A model generated the notes under the pieces. That model was not told the DNA's origin, searched no databases, and worked only from the letters and a program-made list of their open reading frames with translations. A DNA stretch of 64,000 nucleotides from JBBQLG01 sp038327655 (GTDB lineage: Bacteria > Bacteroidota > Bacteroidia > Cytophagales > Spirosomataceae). Below, piece after piece: positions 25,230-34,645 of the stretch. The DNA lies in the NCBI GenBank assembly GCA_038327655.1, contig JBBQLG010000010.1, positions 9,725 through 73,724 on the forward strand, in the 5' to 3' direction. The position numbers and the translations under genes were made by a program. Each line of letters opens with the position of its first letter. Positions within the stretch are counted from its first letter, which is position 1.

Positions 25230-26705
25230 ATGCTCACGCTTGCACTCATTTTATTTCCCCTCATAGCGGCTTCGGGGCTTCTCTTGCTCAAAAGCGACTC
25301 CGTTAAGACGCTGGCCTTAGTGGCGGCTCTGATCGAAACCGGTTTAGCCGTATACATCTTCTCCACTTTTACGCCCGATGCACAGTCGCAGTTTGGGTTC
25401 GACTACGCCTGGATCAGCTCATTGGGTATCCGGTTCAGCGCGGGCGTCGATGGCGTCAGTTTACTGCTGGTCTTGCTGACCGGTCTGCTGGTGCCGCTGA
25501 TTGTGCTGTCGGCGTTCCGGCAGAACTATACCCGTCCAGCTACCTTCTACGCGCTGATCCTGTTTATGCAGTCGGCGTTGATGGGCGTGTTTACGGCGCG
25601 GGACGGCTTTCTGTTCTACCTGTTTTTTGAAGCCGCGCTGATTCCCGTTTATTTTCTGGCGGCAGGCTGGGGCGGGGAAAACCGCATTCCAGTCACGTTT
25701 AAATTCTTCCTCTACACCATTTTTGGCAGTCTGTTCATGCTGCTGGGCATGGTTTATTTGTATTACCAAACCCCGCTGGTCGACGGCCATCATACATCAG
25801 CCATCGTCGATTTCTACCGGGTGAGCATGACACCCAAGGCGCAGGGCTTGGTATTCTGGGCGTTCTTCATCGCCTTTGCTATCAAAATGCCCTTGTTCCC
25901 ATTCCACACCTGGCAGCCCGATACCTACGTCGAATCGCCCACCCCGGCCACGATGCTGCTGGCCGGTATCATGCTGAAAATGGGCGTTTATGGCGTAATC
26001 CGGTTCATCCTACCCATCCTTCCGGCGGGCGTGGCTACCTGGGGCAGCACGGCAATGGCGCTGTCTATCATCGGCATCATCTACGGGTCGATCATTGCCA
26101 TCCGGCAGCGCGACATGAAACGGCTGATTGCTTATTCGTCGTTCGCGCACGTTGGCCTGATGTCGGCGGGTGTATTCTCGCTTACGGAGGTCGGCTTGCA
26201 GGGGGCATTAGTGCAGATGCTGTCGCACGGCATCAATGTGGTTGGGATGTTTTTTGTGGCCGAGGTCATTTTCGAGCGTACCAACACCCGAATGCTGGAC
26301 CAACTCGGCGGCATTACCAAAACCACGCCCAAACTGACGGTTTACTTCATGATTCTCTTGCTGGGCAGTGTGGCCCTGCCGCTGACGAACGGCTTTGTGG
26401 GTGAGTTTCTCCTGTTGCAGGGCGTTTTCGACGTGAACAACTACCTCGGTGCCATCGCCGGCTTGACCATCATTCTGGGCGCAGTTTACATGCTGCGGAT
26501 GTATCAGAAAAGCATGTTCGGCCAAACGACGGCCCGCACCGAAAATTTCGCGGACCTGACGGGGCAGGAAGGCTGGGTACTGCTGCCCTTAGCCATATTG
26601 GTATTCTGGATTGGCATTTATCCCGCTACGTTCCTGAAAATGACCGAACCCGCCGTCATGAACCTGTTGCAGTACGCGGCCAAAGGAGCCGTATCGTTAA
26701 AATAA
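25230..26705 (+). CDS. nuoM: NADH-quinone oxidoreductase subunit M
   Basis: NuoM is the middle antiporter-like subunit of the complex I membrane arm. The 491-residue protein has about 14 hydrophobic segments, the motif FYLFFEAALIPVYFLAAGWG with conserved glutamate, FHTWQPDTYVESPTPATMLL, and AYSSFAHVGLMSAGVFS. Length is typical. It lies between nuoL and nuoN with short gaps (21 and 12 bases), consistent with a single operon. Confidence 0.97.
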   Translation: MLTLALILFPLIAASGLLLLKSDSVKTLALVAALIETGLAVYIFSTFTPDAQSQFGFDYAWISSLGIRFSAGVDGVSLLLVLLTGLLVPLIVLSAFRQNYTRPATFYALILFMQSALMGVFTARDGFLFYLFFEAALIPVYFLAAGWGGENRIPVTFKFFLYTIFGSLFMLLGMVYLYYQTPLVDGHHTSAIVDFYRVSMTPKAQGLVFWAFFIAFAIKMPLFPFHTWQPDTYVESPTPATMLLAGIMLKMGVYGVIRFILPILPAGVATWGSTAMALSIIGIIYGSIIAIRQRDMKRLIAYSSFAHVGLMSAGVFSLTEVGLQGALVQMLSHGINVVGMFFVAEVIFERTNTRMLDQLGGITKTTPKLTVYFMILLLGSVALPLTNGFVGEFLLLQGVFDVNNYLGAIAGLTIILGAVYMLRMYQKSMFGQTTARTENFADLTGQEGWVLLPLAILVFWIGIYPATFLKMTEPAVMNLLQYAAKGAVSLK

Positions 26706-26717
26706 GCCCGAAAAAAG

Positions 26718-28112
26718 ATGTTACCCATCATCCTGTTATCCGTTTTTGGCATCGTCATGCTGTTTCTGGGCTTCCTCAAATCCAGGGCAGTACTGTTGCC
26801 GGCAACCTTAGTATTCCTGCTGGTTACGCTCGTGGCCACATTTATTGACTGGAATCGTTCGTTCATGTACTTCCACAACATGCTGCTGAGCAATAACCTG
26901 TCGATGGTGTTCACCGCCATCGTGCTCATTTCGGCGTTTATGGTCGTGGCCTTATCGGGCAGCTTCATTGACGACGAAGCCGCACAACCTGCTGAATACT
27001 ACGCGTTGCTGCTGTTCTCACTGGTGGGTGCGCTAATGATGATTGGGTTTGAAAACCTGATTATGCTGTTTGTCGGTGTCGAGATTCTGTCCGTGTCCAT
27101 GTACGTACTCACCGGCAGCGACAAACGCAACAGCCGTTCCAACGAGGCCGCGCTGAAGTACTTTCTGATGGGGGCATTCGCTACGGGGATAATGCTTTTT
27201 GGCATGGCGTTACTCTACGGCGCGTCCGGCTCGTTTGAATTGTCGGGTATAAAAGGGTACGTCATATATGGACAGTCGGCAGGTACCTCCTTACTGCTGT
27301 ACATGGGGTTATTGCTGGTGCTGATCGGTATTCTGTTTAAAGTATCGGCGGCTCCCTTTCACTTCTGGACGCCCGACGTGTACGACGGTGCGCCCACGCT
27401 GTTCACCGCCTTTATGTCAACGGTGGTGAAGACGGCGGGTTTTGCGGCTTTATTTCGGTTACTGGCCGGTTCATTCGGGGATATTTACAGTTTCTGGTGG
27501 GTTATTCTGGCCGGTATCGCCACGGTTACGCTGGTGCTGAGTAACCTGACAGCCGTATATCAGAACAGTTTCAAGCGGATGATGGCCTATTCCAGTATCT
27601 CTCACGCGGGGTATTTGCTGATCGGTTTGGTCGCGCTGGGGACGCAGACGAAACAGGCGTTAGTAATTTACACGCTGGCCTATTCACTCTCGACCATTGC
27701 TGCGTTCGGGGTGTTGCTGCTGGTGGCCCGGAATCGCAACGCCGACGGCCGGTTGGACGAGAGTTTCGATGCCTTCAACGGATTGGCCCGTCAGAATCCG
27801 CTGCTGGGTTTTGTCATGGCCGTGTCGATGCTGTCGCTGGCAGGTATTCCGCTGACGGCCGGTTTCTGGGGGAAATTCATGATGTTCTCTACGGCGGTAG
27901 ACCGGGGCATTATCTGGCTGCTCGTGGTGGCCGTACTGATGTCGGCGGTGGGTATTTATTATTACTTCCGGGTCGTTATTGCCATGTATTTCCGCGAGGG
28001 CGACATTGAAACGATCCGCATTGCGCCGTTTTACCGCGTCGTACTGGTCACGGCTACCGTGCTGACCATTGTACTGGGTCTGGTTCCGGGTCTGTTGCAG
28101 GGGCTGGTCTAA
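26718..28112 (+). CDS. nuoN: NADH-quinone oxidoreductase subunit N
   Basis: NuoN is the third antiporter-like subunit, proximal to NuoK. The 464-residue protein has MLFVGVEILSVSMYVLTGSD with the conserved glutamate, KVSAAPFHFWTPDVYDGAPT and MAYSSISHAGYLLIGLVALG, all family hallmarks. It closes the nuoK-L-M-N unit. No T-rich terminator was seen within the about 95 bases before the next gene. Confidence 0.97.
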   Translation: MLPIILLSVFGIVMLFLGFLKSRAVLLPATLVFLLVTLVATFIDWNRSFMYFHNMLLSNNLSMVFTAIVLISAFMVVALSGSFIDDEAAQPAEYYALLLFSLVGALMMIGFENLIMLFVGVEILSVSMYVLTGSDKRNSRSNEAALKYFLMGAFATGIMLFGMALLYGASGSFELSGIKGYVIYGQSAGTSLLLYMGLLLVLIGILFKVSAAPFHFWTPDVYDGAPTLFTAFMSTVVKTAGFAALFRLLAGSFGDIYSFWWVILAGIATVTLVLSNLTAVYQNSFKRMMAYSSISHAGYLLIGLVALGTQTKQALVIYTLAYSLSTIAAFGVLLLVARNRNADGRLDESFDAFNGLARQNPLLGFVMAVSMLSLAGIPLTAGFWGKFMMFSTAVDRGIIWLLVVAVLMSAVGIYYYFRVVIAMYFREGDIETIRIAPFYRVVLVTATVLTIVLGLVPGLLQGLV

Positions 28113-28208
28113 GCCACAGGCTCACAAAAATTACTCAACTGGCAAAGCCGTTTGTCTTTACGTAACTTCGCCCCCAAATAACGGGCAAATCCCATTCGCA
28201 TAACCATT

Positions 28209-28712
28209 TTGTCGCGCCAAACCGTGAACGTGAGCATTAGCCAGGAGAGTAAGCACAAGGAATACCGGAGTTTCTTTACTTTTTTTCTGACGGCCCTGTT
28301 CGGCGCGTCCGTGAATTTTGTCAGTCAGATTCTATACCGGAATTATTTTGACTATACTGCCAGCGTCTTCTTCGGCTACCTGACCGCAACGGTTGCCAGT
28401 TTTATCCCCCAAAAGGTATTTGCTTTTTCGGCCAAAGGAACGGGTAACACCGGGCGGGAGGCCATCAAGTATGTCATTATTGCGTTAGTGGCCTTAGTGG
28501 TTCAGGTGTACGTGGCCAAATACACGCTGGAGTGGATCGCTAACCCGATTTTTCCACAGTTTTCTACCTTCTGGCGCGAAAAAGGCTCTCACGTAACGGG
28601 AATGGGCTTCAGTTTTCTGGCGAACTACTTCGGCCACAAATTACTCACCTTCCGCAGCACCGGTATGTACGACCGGTTAACGTCCCGCCGTTCCGAGAGC
28701 GATATCGAATAG
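28209..28712 (+). CDS. GtrA-like small membrane protein
   Basis: This 167-residue protein has about four hydrophobic segments and resembles the GtrA family, which helps move polyprenyl-linked sugars across the inner membrane; the segment GMGFSFLANYFGHKLLTFRS, with an aromatic LLTFRS end, is GtrA-like. The start is uncertain: the frame opens with TTG at 28209, and GTG at 28224 is an alternative; no ATG lies near. It follows nuoN by 96 bases and its link to the neighbours is unclear. Confidence 0.65.
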   Translation: MSRQTVNVSISQESKHKEYRSFFTFFLTALFGASVNFVSQILYRNYFDYTASVFFGYLTATVASFIPQKVFAFSAKGTGNTGREAIKYVIIALVALVVQVYVAKYTLEWIANPIFPQFSTFWREKGSHVTGMGFSFLANYFGHKLLTFRSTGMYDRLTSRRSESDIE

Positions 28713-28794
28713 ATTCTCGCCCTATTCTCCTACTTCAAAAATCTTCACTTTTTCAAGACAAAGCCCCGTTTTTGTAAAACAAGGCAGGGTAATA

Positions 28795-28823
28795 TTGTAT
28801 TTTTAGTATTTCTACTACCTTTG
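28795..28823 (+). promoter_or_regulatory. predicted Bacteroidota promoter of the small lipoprotein gene
   Basis: TTG at 28795-28797 and TACCTTTG at 28816-28823 are separated by 18 bases, close to the consensus spacing. It lies 31 bases before the lipoprotein ATG in an AT-rich gap. Confidence 0.75.
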
Positions 28824-28854
28824 CAGCGCAAACCTAACGTAGCAAAAAAACACC

Positions 28855-29079
28855 ATGAAAAAAGTATTCGCTCTCCTGTTTATCGGTACCACCCTGACGT
28901 TCGCGGCCTGCCAGAGCAAACCTAAAACCGAAGAGGCTACCGTAGATTCGACCGCCACGACAACGATGATGACGGATTCGGCGTCGATGGGTGGCGATTC
29001 GGCCAAGTCGATGATGGGCAGTGATTCGGCCTCGTCGATGATGTCGACCACAACTACTGTCGAAAGCACCACGAAGTAA
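28855..29079 (+). CDS. small Ser/Thr/Met-rich lipoprotein
   Basis: This 74-residue protein has a lipoprotein signal peptide, MKKVFALLFIGTTLTFAAC, with lipobox FAAC and acylated C19. The mature part is a low-complexity run of Ser, Thr, Asp and Met with repeats of DSA and SMM (DSASMGGDSAKSMMGSDSAS). No domain is recognised. It has its own promoter and terminator and is probably an abundant small envelope lipoprotein; function is unknown. Confidence 0.8.
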   Translation: MKKVFALLFIGTTLTFAACQSKPKTEEATVDSTATTTMMTDSASMGGDSAKSMMGSDSASSMMSTTTTVESTTK

Positions 29080-29103
29080 TCCGCTTCGCTTTATTCTGAT
29101 TGG

Positions 29104-29132
29104 AAAGCCTTACGTTTGTGGGGCTTTTTTCG
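29104..29132 (+). terminator. terminator after the small lipoprotein gene
   Basis: AAAGCC at 29104-29109 pairs with GGCTTT at 29121-29126, followed by a T-tract to about 29130. It lies 25 bases after the lipoprotein stop and occupies the region where the SprT-like frame would begin if read from TTG 29100. Confidence 0.65.
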
Positions 29133-29141
29133 TTTACCGCC

Positions 29142-29768
29142 GTGCCAACGTCTTCACTTGCGTCTTACCTGCCGTCCGCTGCCGCTGCCTATGGGGAGCA
29201 ACTGCATCAACAGTTTGCGTTTACCCTATTGATTGTTAACCCCCGCCGAACCCGGTTCGGCGACTTTCGGGTTTTCCCCAACGGGCAGCAACAAATTACG
29301 GTCAACAGCAACCTGAATCCGTACGCTTTTCTGATTACGTACGTGCATGAGGTAGCCCATGCCGCTGTGTATCAGGCTCATCGAAACGTTGTGCGCCGAA
29401 GTCGACGGCCTAAACCCCACGGCGTGGCCTGGCAAACAGCCTTTCAAGAGTTGATGCAGCCGTTATTAACCGATAGCGTGTTTCCCCCTTCAGTGCTGAT
29501 CCCATTGCAGGCTTACCTGCAAAAACCGGCCGCTACCACGTCGGCCAGTCCGTCACTCATGGCCGCGCTCCGGCTCATGGACCCACCGAAGCCCCAAATT
29601 GACGGACAGGTTAAGCTGGCAGATGTGCCGGAAGGACAATCGTTTGTGTTTCAGAAAAAAATATTCGTCCGGGGTGCGTTACGCCGGACCCGCATCGTTT
29701 GTAAAGAAACCGGTTCCGGTCGCCAGTATGCGATTCTGGCTCAGGCCGAAGTACTGATTCATGCGTAA
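29142..29768 (+). CDS. SprT-like zinc metalloprotease-family protein
   Basis: The protein contains the zinc site HEVAH in LITYVHEVAHAAVYQ, followed by the GVAWQTAFQELM segment typical of the SprT-like family (relatives of the DNA-protein crosslink protease Spartan). The C-terminal part (KIFVRGALRRTRIVCKE) resembles the small SprT C-terminal domain. The frame opens with TTG 29100, but that start lies in the terminator of the preceding gene; GTG 29142 (VPTSSLASYLPS) gives a family-like N-terminus and about 208 residues. Its last 8 bases overlap the porU start, so the two are translationally coupled. Whether it is an active protease is unknown. Confidence 0.78.
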   Translation: MPTSSLASYLPSAAAAYGEQLHQQFAFTLLIVNPRRTRFGDFRVFPNGQQQITVNSNLNPYAFLITYVHEVAHAAVYQAHRNVVRRSRRPKPHGVAWQTAFQELMQPLLTDSVFPPSVLIPLQAYLQKPAATTSASPSLMAALRLMDPPKPQIDGQVKLADVPEGQSFVFQKKIFVRGALRRTRIVCKETGSGRQYAILAQAEVLIHA

Positions 29769-32700
29769 ACAGCTACTGCTCCTTTTTTCCTCCTTCCTGA
29801 TGTTCCTAACCAGTGCGGGGAATGGGTGGGCACAGTCGGCGTCCGTGCTGAAAACGGGCGTATGGCTTAAAATCGGGGTGACGCAAACGGGTGTTGTCCG
29901 GCTCGACTATGCTACGCTCACCAAAGTAAATCCCGCTTTTGCCACCGCCGATCCGCGCCAGTTCCGGTTATTTGGCAACGGCGGGGCCATGCTCCCACAG
30001 GCTAATGCGGTAGCCCGCCCAACCGACCTGACCGAAAATGCGATTCAGGTGACGGGCGAAACCGACGGCCGTCTGGACCCGACCGATGCTGTTTTGTTTT
30101 TTGGGCAACCGCCGGTTTCCATCACCTACGACGCCACAGGGAAGCAGTTGTCGCATCAACTCAATCTATATTCAGACACGACCTTCTACTTTCTGACCAT
30201 TGGCCCAACACCCGGTCAGCGCATCAGCATCCGGTCGGCAGGCACTACTACAGGCGGACTCGCCACTACCACTTTCGATGACTACGTGTTTCGGGAGCAG
30301 GAGCTTGTAAAACCAATCCCGTCGGGTCGGCAGTGGTTGGGCGACAATTTCCAGGGGGATCTTACCCAAACGCAGTCCTTTGCCTTTACCGTGCCAGGGC
30401 GGATTCTCAATACGCCGGTGCTGATTCGGTCAGCAGTGATGGCATCGGCTACGGCTAAAACCACGTTCGTGCTGCAATTGAACGGCACGAACATTGGCAG
30501 TCAATCGGTTGATGCGGTAGCTGATGTGATCTCGCGGTACACCGTCAAAGGAAATCTAAACACCACTGCCTTTTCGGTAACGCCAACCACCGCCGACGAT
30601 GTTCTGTCCGTGAAAATGGCGTTCGACCGCAATGGGGGAGCTGGTTCGGTGGGCTATCTCGATTATATATCCATCCAGCTACAGCGCGAAATCCGGCCCT
30701 ACGATCAGCCAACCTGGATGCGCACGACCACCGGACGATTCGTGGCCAAACAGGCGACTTCGGCACTCCGGGTCTGGGACATCAGCAATCCCCTCCGGCC
30801 AATTCAGCAAACGTATACCCTCGCTGGTGCAGAAGCGGCCTGGTCATCGGACAGTACCGCCCGGCATGATTATTTTCTGTTTACCGACCCGCAAATTCAG
30901 TCAGCCGCATCGGTGGCTACCGTTCCCAATCAAAATCTGCACGGACAACCAACGCCTAACCTGCTGATCGTGACACCCGCAGCCTGGCGGGTACAGGCCG
31001 AACGCTTAGCCGCGTTTCGCCGAAGCCACGATAATCTGTCGGTACTCATGGCCACTACGCAGGAGGTGTACAACGAGTTTGCCTCCGGTCAGGCCGACCC
31101 CACAGCCATCCGGGATTTGGCACGGTATCTGAATAAACAGACGCCGGGGCAATTGAAATACCTGCTGCTGCTGGGTGATGCCACGTTCGATTACCGGAAC
31201 AAAAGCAAGTTGTTGTCTCCCACTGATCAGGCCAACACGGTGCCGGTTTACGAAAGTCTGGAGTCGCTGCACCCCATTCTGAGTTTTTCGTCCGACGACT
31301 ATTTTGGCTTTCTCAAAGATACGGATGGTGTTTGGGCCGAAAGTCCGGCGGGGGATCAGTTGCTCGATATTGGCGTGGGTCGGTTGCCGGTAAAATCAGC
31401 CGCCGAAGCAAAAGTCGTTGTGGATAAGTTAATCACTTATGGCAGCGATAAGACGCTTACCGGCGACTGGCGGTCGAAGATTATGTTCGTCGCCGATGAT
31501 GGTGACGACAACACGCACCAAAAAGACGCCAATCAATTAGCCTCCTACGTAGAAGCGCAGGCCCCAACGTACCGGCCCGAGCGGGTTTTTCTGGATACGT
31601 TTCAGCAAACAACGGCCACCGTCGGCAGCACCGTTGTGGAGAAAGCACCCGCCGTAAATGCCATCATCGACCGGGCCGTGCAAACCGGACGGCTCATCAT
31701 CAACTACACCGGTCATGGGGGCATCTCGGGCTGGGCGCAGGAACAGGTGCTGACGCTGGAGGACATTCTGGCGTGGAAAGGGCCACGATTACCTCTGTTT
31801 GTGACCGCTACCTGCGAGTTTGGCCGTTACGACGATCCGGTGGCCAACTCCGGGGCTGAACTCGCTTTGCTGAACCCGGCGGGCGGAGCGGTGGGCCTGC
31901 TGACGACGACCCGGCCCGTTTTTGCCGATAAGAATCTGCTGCTGAACCAGGCCTTTTACCGCGCCGTTTTCCGAACGTCGGCAGGTCAGCTTCCCCGGTT
32001 GGGTGACATCATGCGGGACACCAAAGACAGTAGCCTGGCGGGTGTGCTGAACCGGAACTTTGCGCTGCTCGGCGACCCGTCCATGCAACTCGCCTACCCG
32101 CAGGCAGAGACTGTGCTGATGCAGGTGAACGGTCGCACCCTTTCTGCTAAAACCGATACATTGCGGGCCGGTCAGCGAATAACCGTGACGGGTATTGTCC
32201 GGCAACGGGGCGTCCGACCAACCGAAACGGCACAGCCACTAACCGATTTTTCGGGTACGATCCGGCTCACCCTCTACGACAAACCGGTCCCTGTAACCAC
32301 CTTCGGTACCGAGAGCAGCGCGAAATTCACCTTCCCAACGTATGCCAGTTTGCTTTATGCCGGGCAGGTGCCGGTGCAGAACGGACAATTTCAGGCACAG
32401 TTTGTGCTACCTAAAGATATGAATCCGACCGTGGGGCTGGGCCGTATGTATGCCTATGCCGTTCGGAGCGACAGTTTGCTGGATGCCGGGGGAGCCAACG
32501 ATTTGCTGCTGGGCGGTCCGGCTTCGTTAACATTTGCTGATGCGCAGCCACCGGTGATTCGCCTGTCGCTGGCCGATACGACTACGACCCGGCCTAACCC
32601 AACGACCGCCGGACCAGACGTTACGCTGCTTATTGATCTTAGCGACAACGAAGGCATCAATTTAACGCAAACGGTACCGGCTCACGCGCTGACACTACAA

Positions 32701-33201
32701 CTCGATCAGCAGCCGCCAGTCATGATCAGCGATTTATACCGGGCTGTCAGTGCAGACGGGCGACAGGGGCAGGTTCGGTACACGGTTGGCGGACTGGCCA
32801 ATGGCACATACACCGTTCGGGTGAAAGCCTTCGACGTTAACAATAATCCGGCGGAGGTCGCGTTCACCTTTATAGTTTCGGAGCGGGTACCGATGGCCAT
32901 ACAATCCATGACGGCTTATCCGAATCCATTTCGGGAGCAGGTAACGATTCAGGCCCGGCACAACCGCCCCGGCGACACAATCGACTGGACGCTGACTCTG
33001 TTCGATCTCAACGGCCAACCGATTGCTGAACGAGCGGGCCAATGCACTACCTGTCCGGCAACGCTTACAACCGATGGCTGGGATGGCCGACTGAGCAACG
33101 GGGCAACCCTACCGAGTGGATTATACCTCTACCGGCTGCAACTCAGATCGACAGATTCCGCCCCGGCAACCGGTACCGGTAAACTATTGCTAATCCGATG
33201 A
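29761..33201 (+). CDS. porU: type IX secretion sortase PorU (gingipain-like C25 peptidase)
   Basis: PorU is the outer-surface sortase of the type IX secretion system; it removes C-terminal signals from cargo and attaches the proteins to lipopolysaccharide. The 1146-residue protein has a signal peptide (MRKQLLLLFSSFLMFLTSAG), a long N-terminal beta region, and a C25 gingipain-type domain in which the catalytic dyad is visible: H652 in YTGHGGISGW and C685 in TATCEFGRYDDP. The C-terminus has a beta-rich segment MTAYPNPFREQVTIQA and ends KLLLIR, like a type IX C-terminal domain. It overlaps the SprT-like gene and is followed by porV after 121 bases, the usual porU-porV order. Confidence 0.94.
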   Translation: MRKQLLLLFSSFLMFLTSAGNGWAQSASVLKTGVWLKIGVTQTGVVRLDYATLTKVNPAFATADPRQFRLFGNGGAMLPQANAVARPTDLTENAIQVTGETDGRLDPTDAVLFFGQPPVSITYDATGKQLSHQLNLYSDTTFYFLTIGPTPGQRISIRSAGTTTGGLATTTFDDYVFREQELVKPIPSGRQWLGDNFQGDLTQTQSFAFTVPGRILNTPVLIRSAVMASATAKTTFVLQLNGTNIGSQSVDAVADVISRYTVKGNLNTTAFSVTPTTADDVLSVKMAFDRNGGAGSVGYLDYISIQLQREIRPYDQPTWMRTTTGRFVAKQATSALRVWDISNPLRPIQQTYTLAGAEAAWSSDSTARHDYFLFTDPQIQSAASVATVPNQNLHGQPTPNLLIVTPAAWRVQAERLAAFRRSHDNLSVLMATTQEVYNEFASGQADPTAIRDLARYLNKQTPGQLKYLLLLGDATFDYRNKSKLLSPTDQANTVPVYESLESLHPILSFSSDDYFGFLKDTDGVWAESPAGDQLLDIGVGRLPVKSAAEAKVVVDKLITYGSDKTLTGDWRSKIMFVADDGDDNTHQKDANQLASYVEAQAPTYRPERVFLDTFQQTTATVGSTVVEKAPAVNAIIDRAVQTGRLIINYTGHGGISGWAQEQVLTLEDILAWKGPRLPLFVTATCEFGRYDDPVANSGAELALLNPAGGAVGLLTTTRPVFADKNLLLNQAFYRAVFRTSAGQLPRLGDIMRDTKDSSLAGVLNRNFALLGDPSMQLAYPQAETVLMQVNGRTLSAKTDTLRAGQRITVTGIVRQRGVRPTETAQPLTDFSGTIRLTLYDKPVPVTTFGTESSAKFTFPTYASLLYAGQVPVQNGQFQAQFVLPKDMNPTVGLGRMYAYAVRSDSLLDAGGANDLLLGGPASLTFADAQPPVIRLSLADTTTTRPNPTTAGPDVTLLIDLSDNEGINLTQTVPAHALTLQLDQQPPVMISDLYRAVSADGRQGQVRYTVGGLANGTYTVRVKAFDVNNNPAEVAFTFIVSERVPMAIQSMTAYPNPFREQVTIQARHNRPGDTIDWTLTLFDLNGQPIAERAGQCTTCPATLTTDGWDGRLSNGATLPSGLYLYRLQLRSTDSAPATGTGKLLLIR

Positions 33202-33250
33202 TTGTAGGTTTCGACTGTATAGCCTCTTTTTCTAATCCGACGAATCGTTG

Positions 33251-33258
33251 TAATTTTG
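33251..33258 (+). promoter_or_regulatory. -7 promoter element upstream of porV
   Basis: TAATTTTG matches TAnnTTTG, 65 bases before the porV ATG in the porU-porV gap. No well-placed -33 element was seen, so porV may also be read through from porU. Confidence 0.35.
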
Positions 33259-33322
33259 ACCACGCCCAACAAAACTGCCTTCCCGCCGGGCAGACTGACG
33301 GCACCTTTTTTAAATCGCACGT

Positions 33323-34564
33323 ATGAAGCGCACTTTTTCCCTACTCCTCACCGGAGTTTTTGTTTGTCTCTCCCTGTTTTCGCTCGCTCAGTCTACTGGT
33401 ACTGGTACTACCTTAACCGGTCAGTCAGTGGGCGTGGTTAACTCAGCCGTTCCATTCCTGAATTTCGCGCCCGATGCCCGCAGTGCGGGTCTGGGTGATG
33501 CGGGCGTTGCCCTGCGCGATGCCGATGCGAGTGCCATTTTCTGGAACCCGTCGAAATTAGTGTTCGCCAAAGACAAAGCCGGTGCGACCATTTCCTATAC
33601 CCCCTGGCTACGAAACCTCATCAACGACATGTATTTCACGAACGTGTCCGGTTATAAGAAAGTAGGCAAGGATCAGGTGCTTGGCCTGTCATTGCTGTAT
33701 TTCGACCTCGGCACCATTCAGTTCACCAACAATCAGGGCATCTCTATTGGTGACTTCAACTCCCGCGAATATGCCCTAACCGCTTCGTACTCGCGCCGGT
33801 TGTTCAAGAACTTTTCGGTGGGGGTAAACCTCAAATATGTAAACTCCAACCTGGCGGCCGGCTACAGTGGCAGCACGGGTGGCGGGGCACTCAAACCCGG
33901 TGGTACGGCCGCAGCGGACATCAGCGCCTACTACCAGAACCAAACGCGTGACGATGTATCGGGTAAAGGGTTTGGCTGGAGTTACGGTCTGATGATCTCC
34001 AACATCGGCGGTAAAATCAACTATGGCAGTGCCGAGAAGTACCATATTCCCACGAACTTCCGTCTGGGTGGGGGTTTGACGTACTATGCCGATCAACTGA
34101 ACAAGTTCAACTTTGTGCTGGACTTCAATAAACTGATGGTACCTACACCACCAATCTATGGCCCCGCAGTTAATGGAGTAGCGCCAATCATAGCGGGCAA
34201 GGACCCTAATCGTCCGGGTGCCGTGCTGGGTTCATTCTTTGACGCGCCGGGCGGTTTCAGCGAAGAACTGAAAGAAGTTACGGTCTCTGCCGGGGCCGAA
34301 TATTGGTACAACGATCAGTTTGCAGCCCGTGTTGGGTACTTCAACGAGTCGGCGGCTAAAGGCAACCGCAAATACGCAACCGCCGGACTGGGTATCCACA
34401 TAGCGCAGCGGTATGGAGCCGACTTCTCGTACCTGCTGCCGGTTACGGGTGGTACGCAGACGCTGTCCGGTACGTTCCGGCTCTCGTTAGTCTTTAAATT
34501 CAACGGTACTCCCCGCAGCACCGAAGATGATGAACCGGTCGTGACCGACGACACAAAAAATTAG
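33323..34564 (+). CDS. porV: type IX secretion outer membrane protein PorV
   Basis: PorV (LptO) is a 14-stranded FadL-type outer membrane barrel that shuttles type IX cargo from the SprA translocon to PorU. The 413-residue protein has a signal peptide (MKRTFSLLLTGVFVCLSLFS), the N-terminal segment VPFLNFAPDARSAGLGDAGV that marks the PorV family, then ASAIFWNPSKLVF, and alternating amphipathic strands to the C-terminus. It lies directly downstream of porU and is closed by a strong terminator. Identification is from the DARSAGLGDAG pattern and context. Confidence 0.93.
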   Translation: MKRTFSLLLTGVFVCLSLFSLAQSTGTGTTLTGQSVGVVNSAVPFLNFAPDARSAGLGDAGVALRDADASAIFWNPSKLVFAKDKAGATISYTPWLRNLINDMYFTNVSGYKKVGKDQVLGLSLLYFDLGTIQFTNNQGISIGDFNSREYALTASYSRRLFKNFSVGVNLKYVNSNLAAGYSGSTGGGALKPGGTAAADISAYYQNQTRDDVSGKGFGWSYGLMISNIGGKINYGSAEKYHIPTNFRLGGGLTYYADQLNKFNFVLDFNKLMVPTPPIYGPAVNGVAPIIAGKDPNRPGAVLGSFFDAPGGFSEELKEVTVSAGAEYWYNDQFAARVGYFNESAAKGNRKYATAGLGIHIAQRYGADFSYLLPVTGGTQTLSGTFRLSLVFKFNGTPRSTEDDEPVVTDDTKN

Positions 34565-34592
34565 GTCCTGTCATAAATCAACTTTTTTAGCA

Positions 34593-34624
34593 AAAATGGC
34601 ATTTCAACAGAAATGCCATTTTGT
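34593..34624 (+). terminator. strong intrinsic terminator after porV
   Basis: A 13-base perfect stem, AAAATGGCATTTC at 34593-34605 and GAAATGCCATTTT at 34610-34622, with a 4-base loop, ends in TTTTG. It lies 28 bases after the porV stop and overlaps the possible upstream start (34613) of the next gene, supporting a later start there. Confidence 0.9.
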
Positions 34625-34645
34625 GTTTTCAGTTACCAGACTCCA

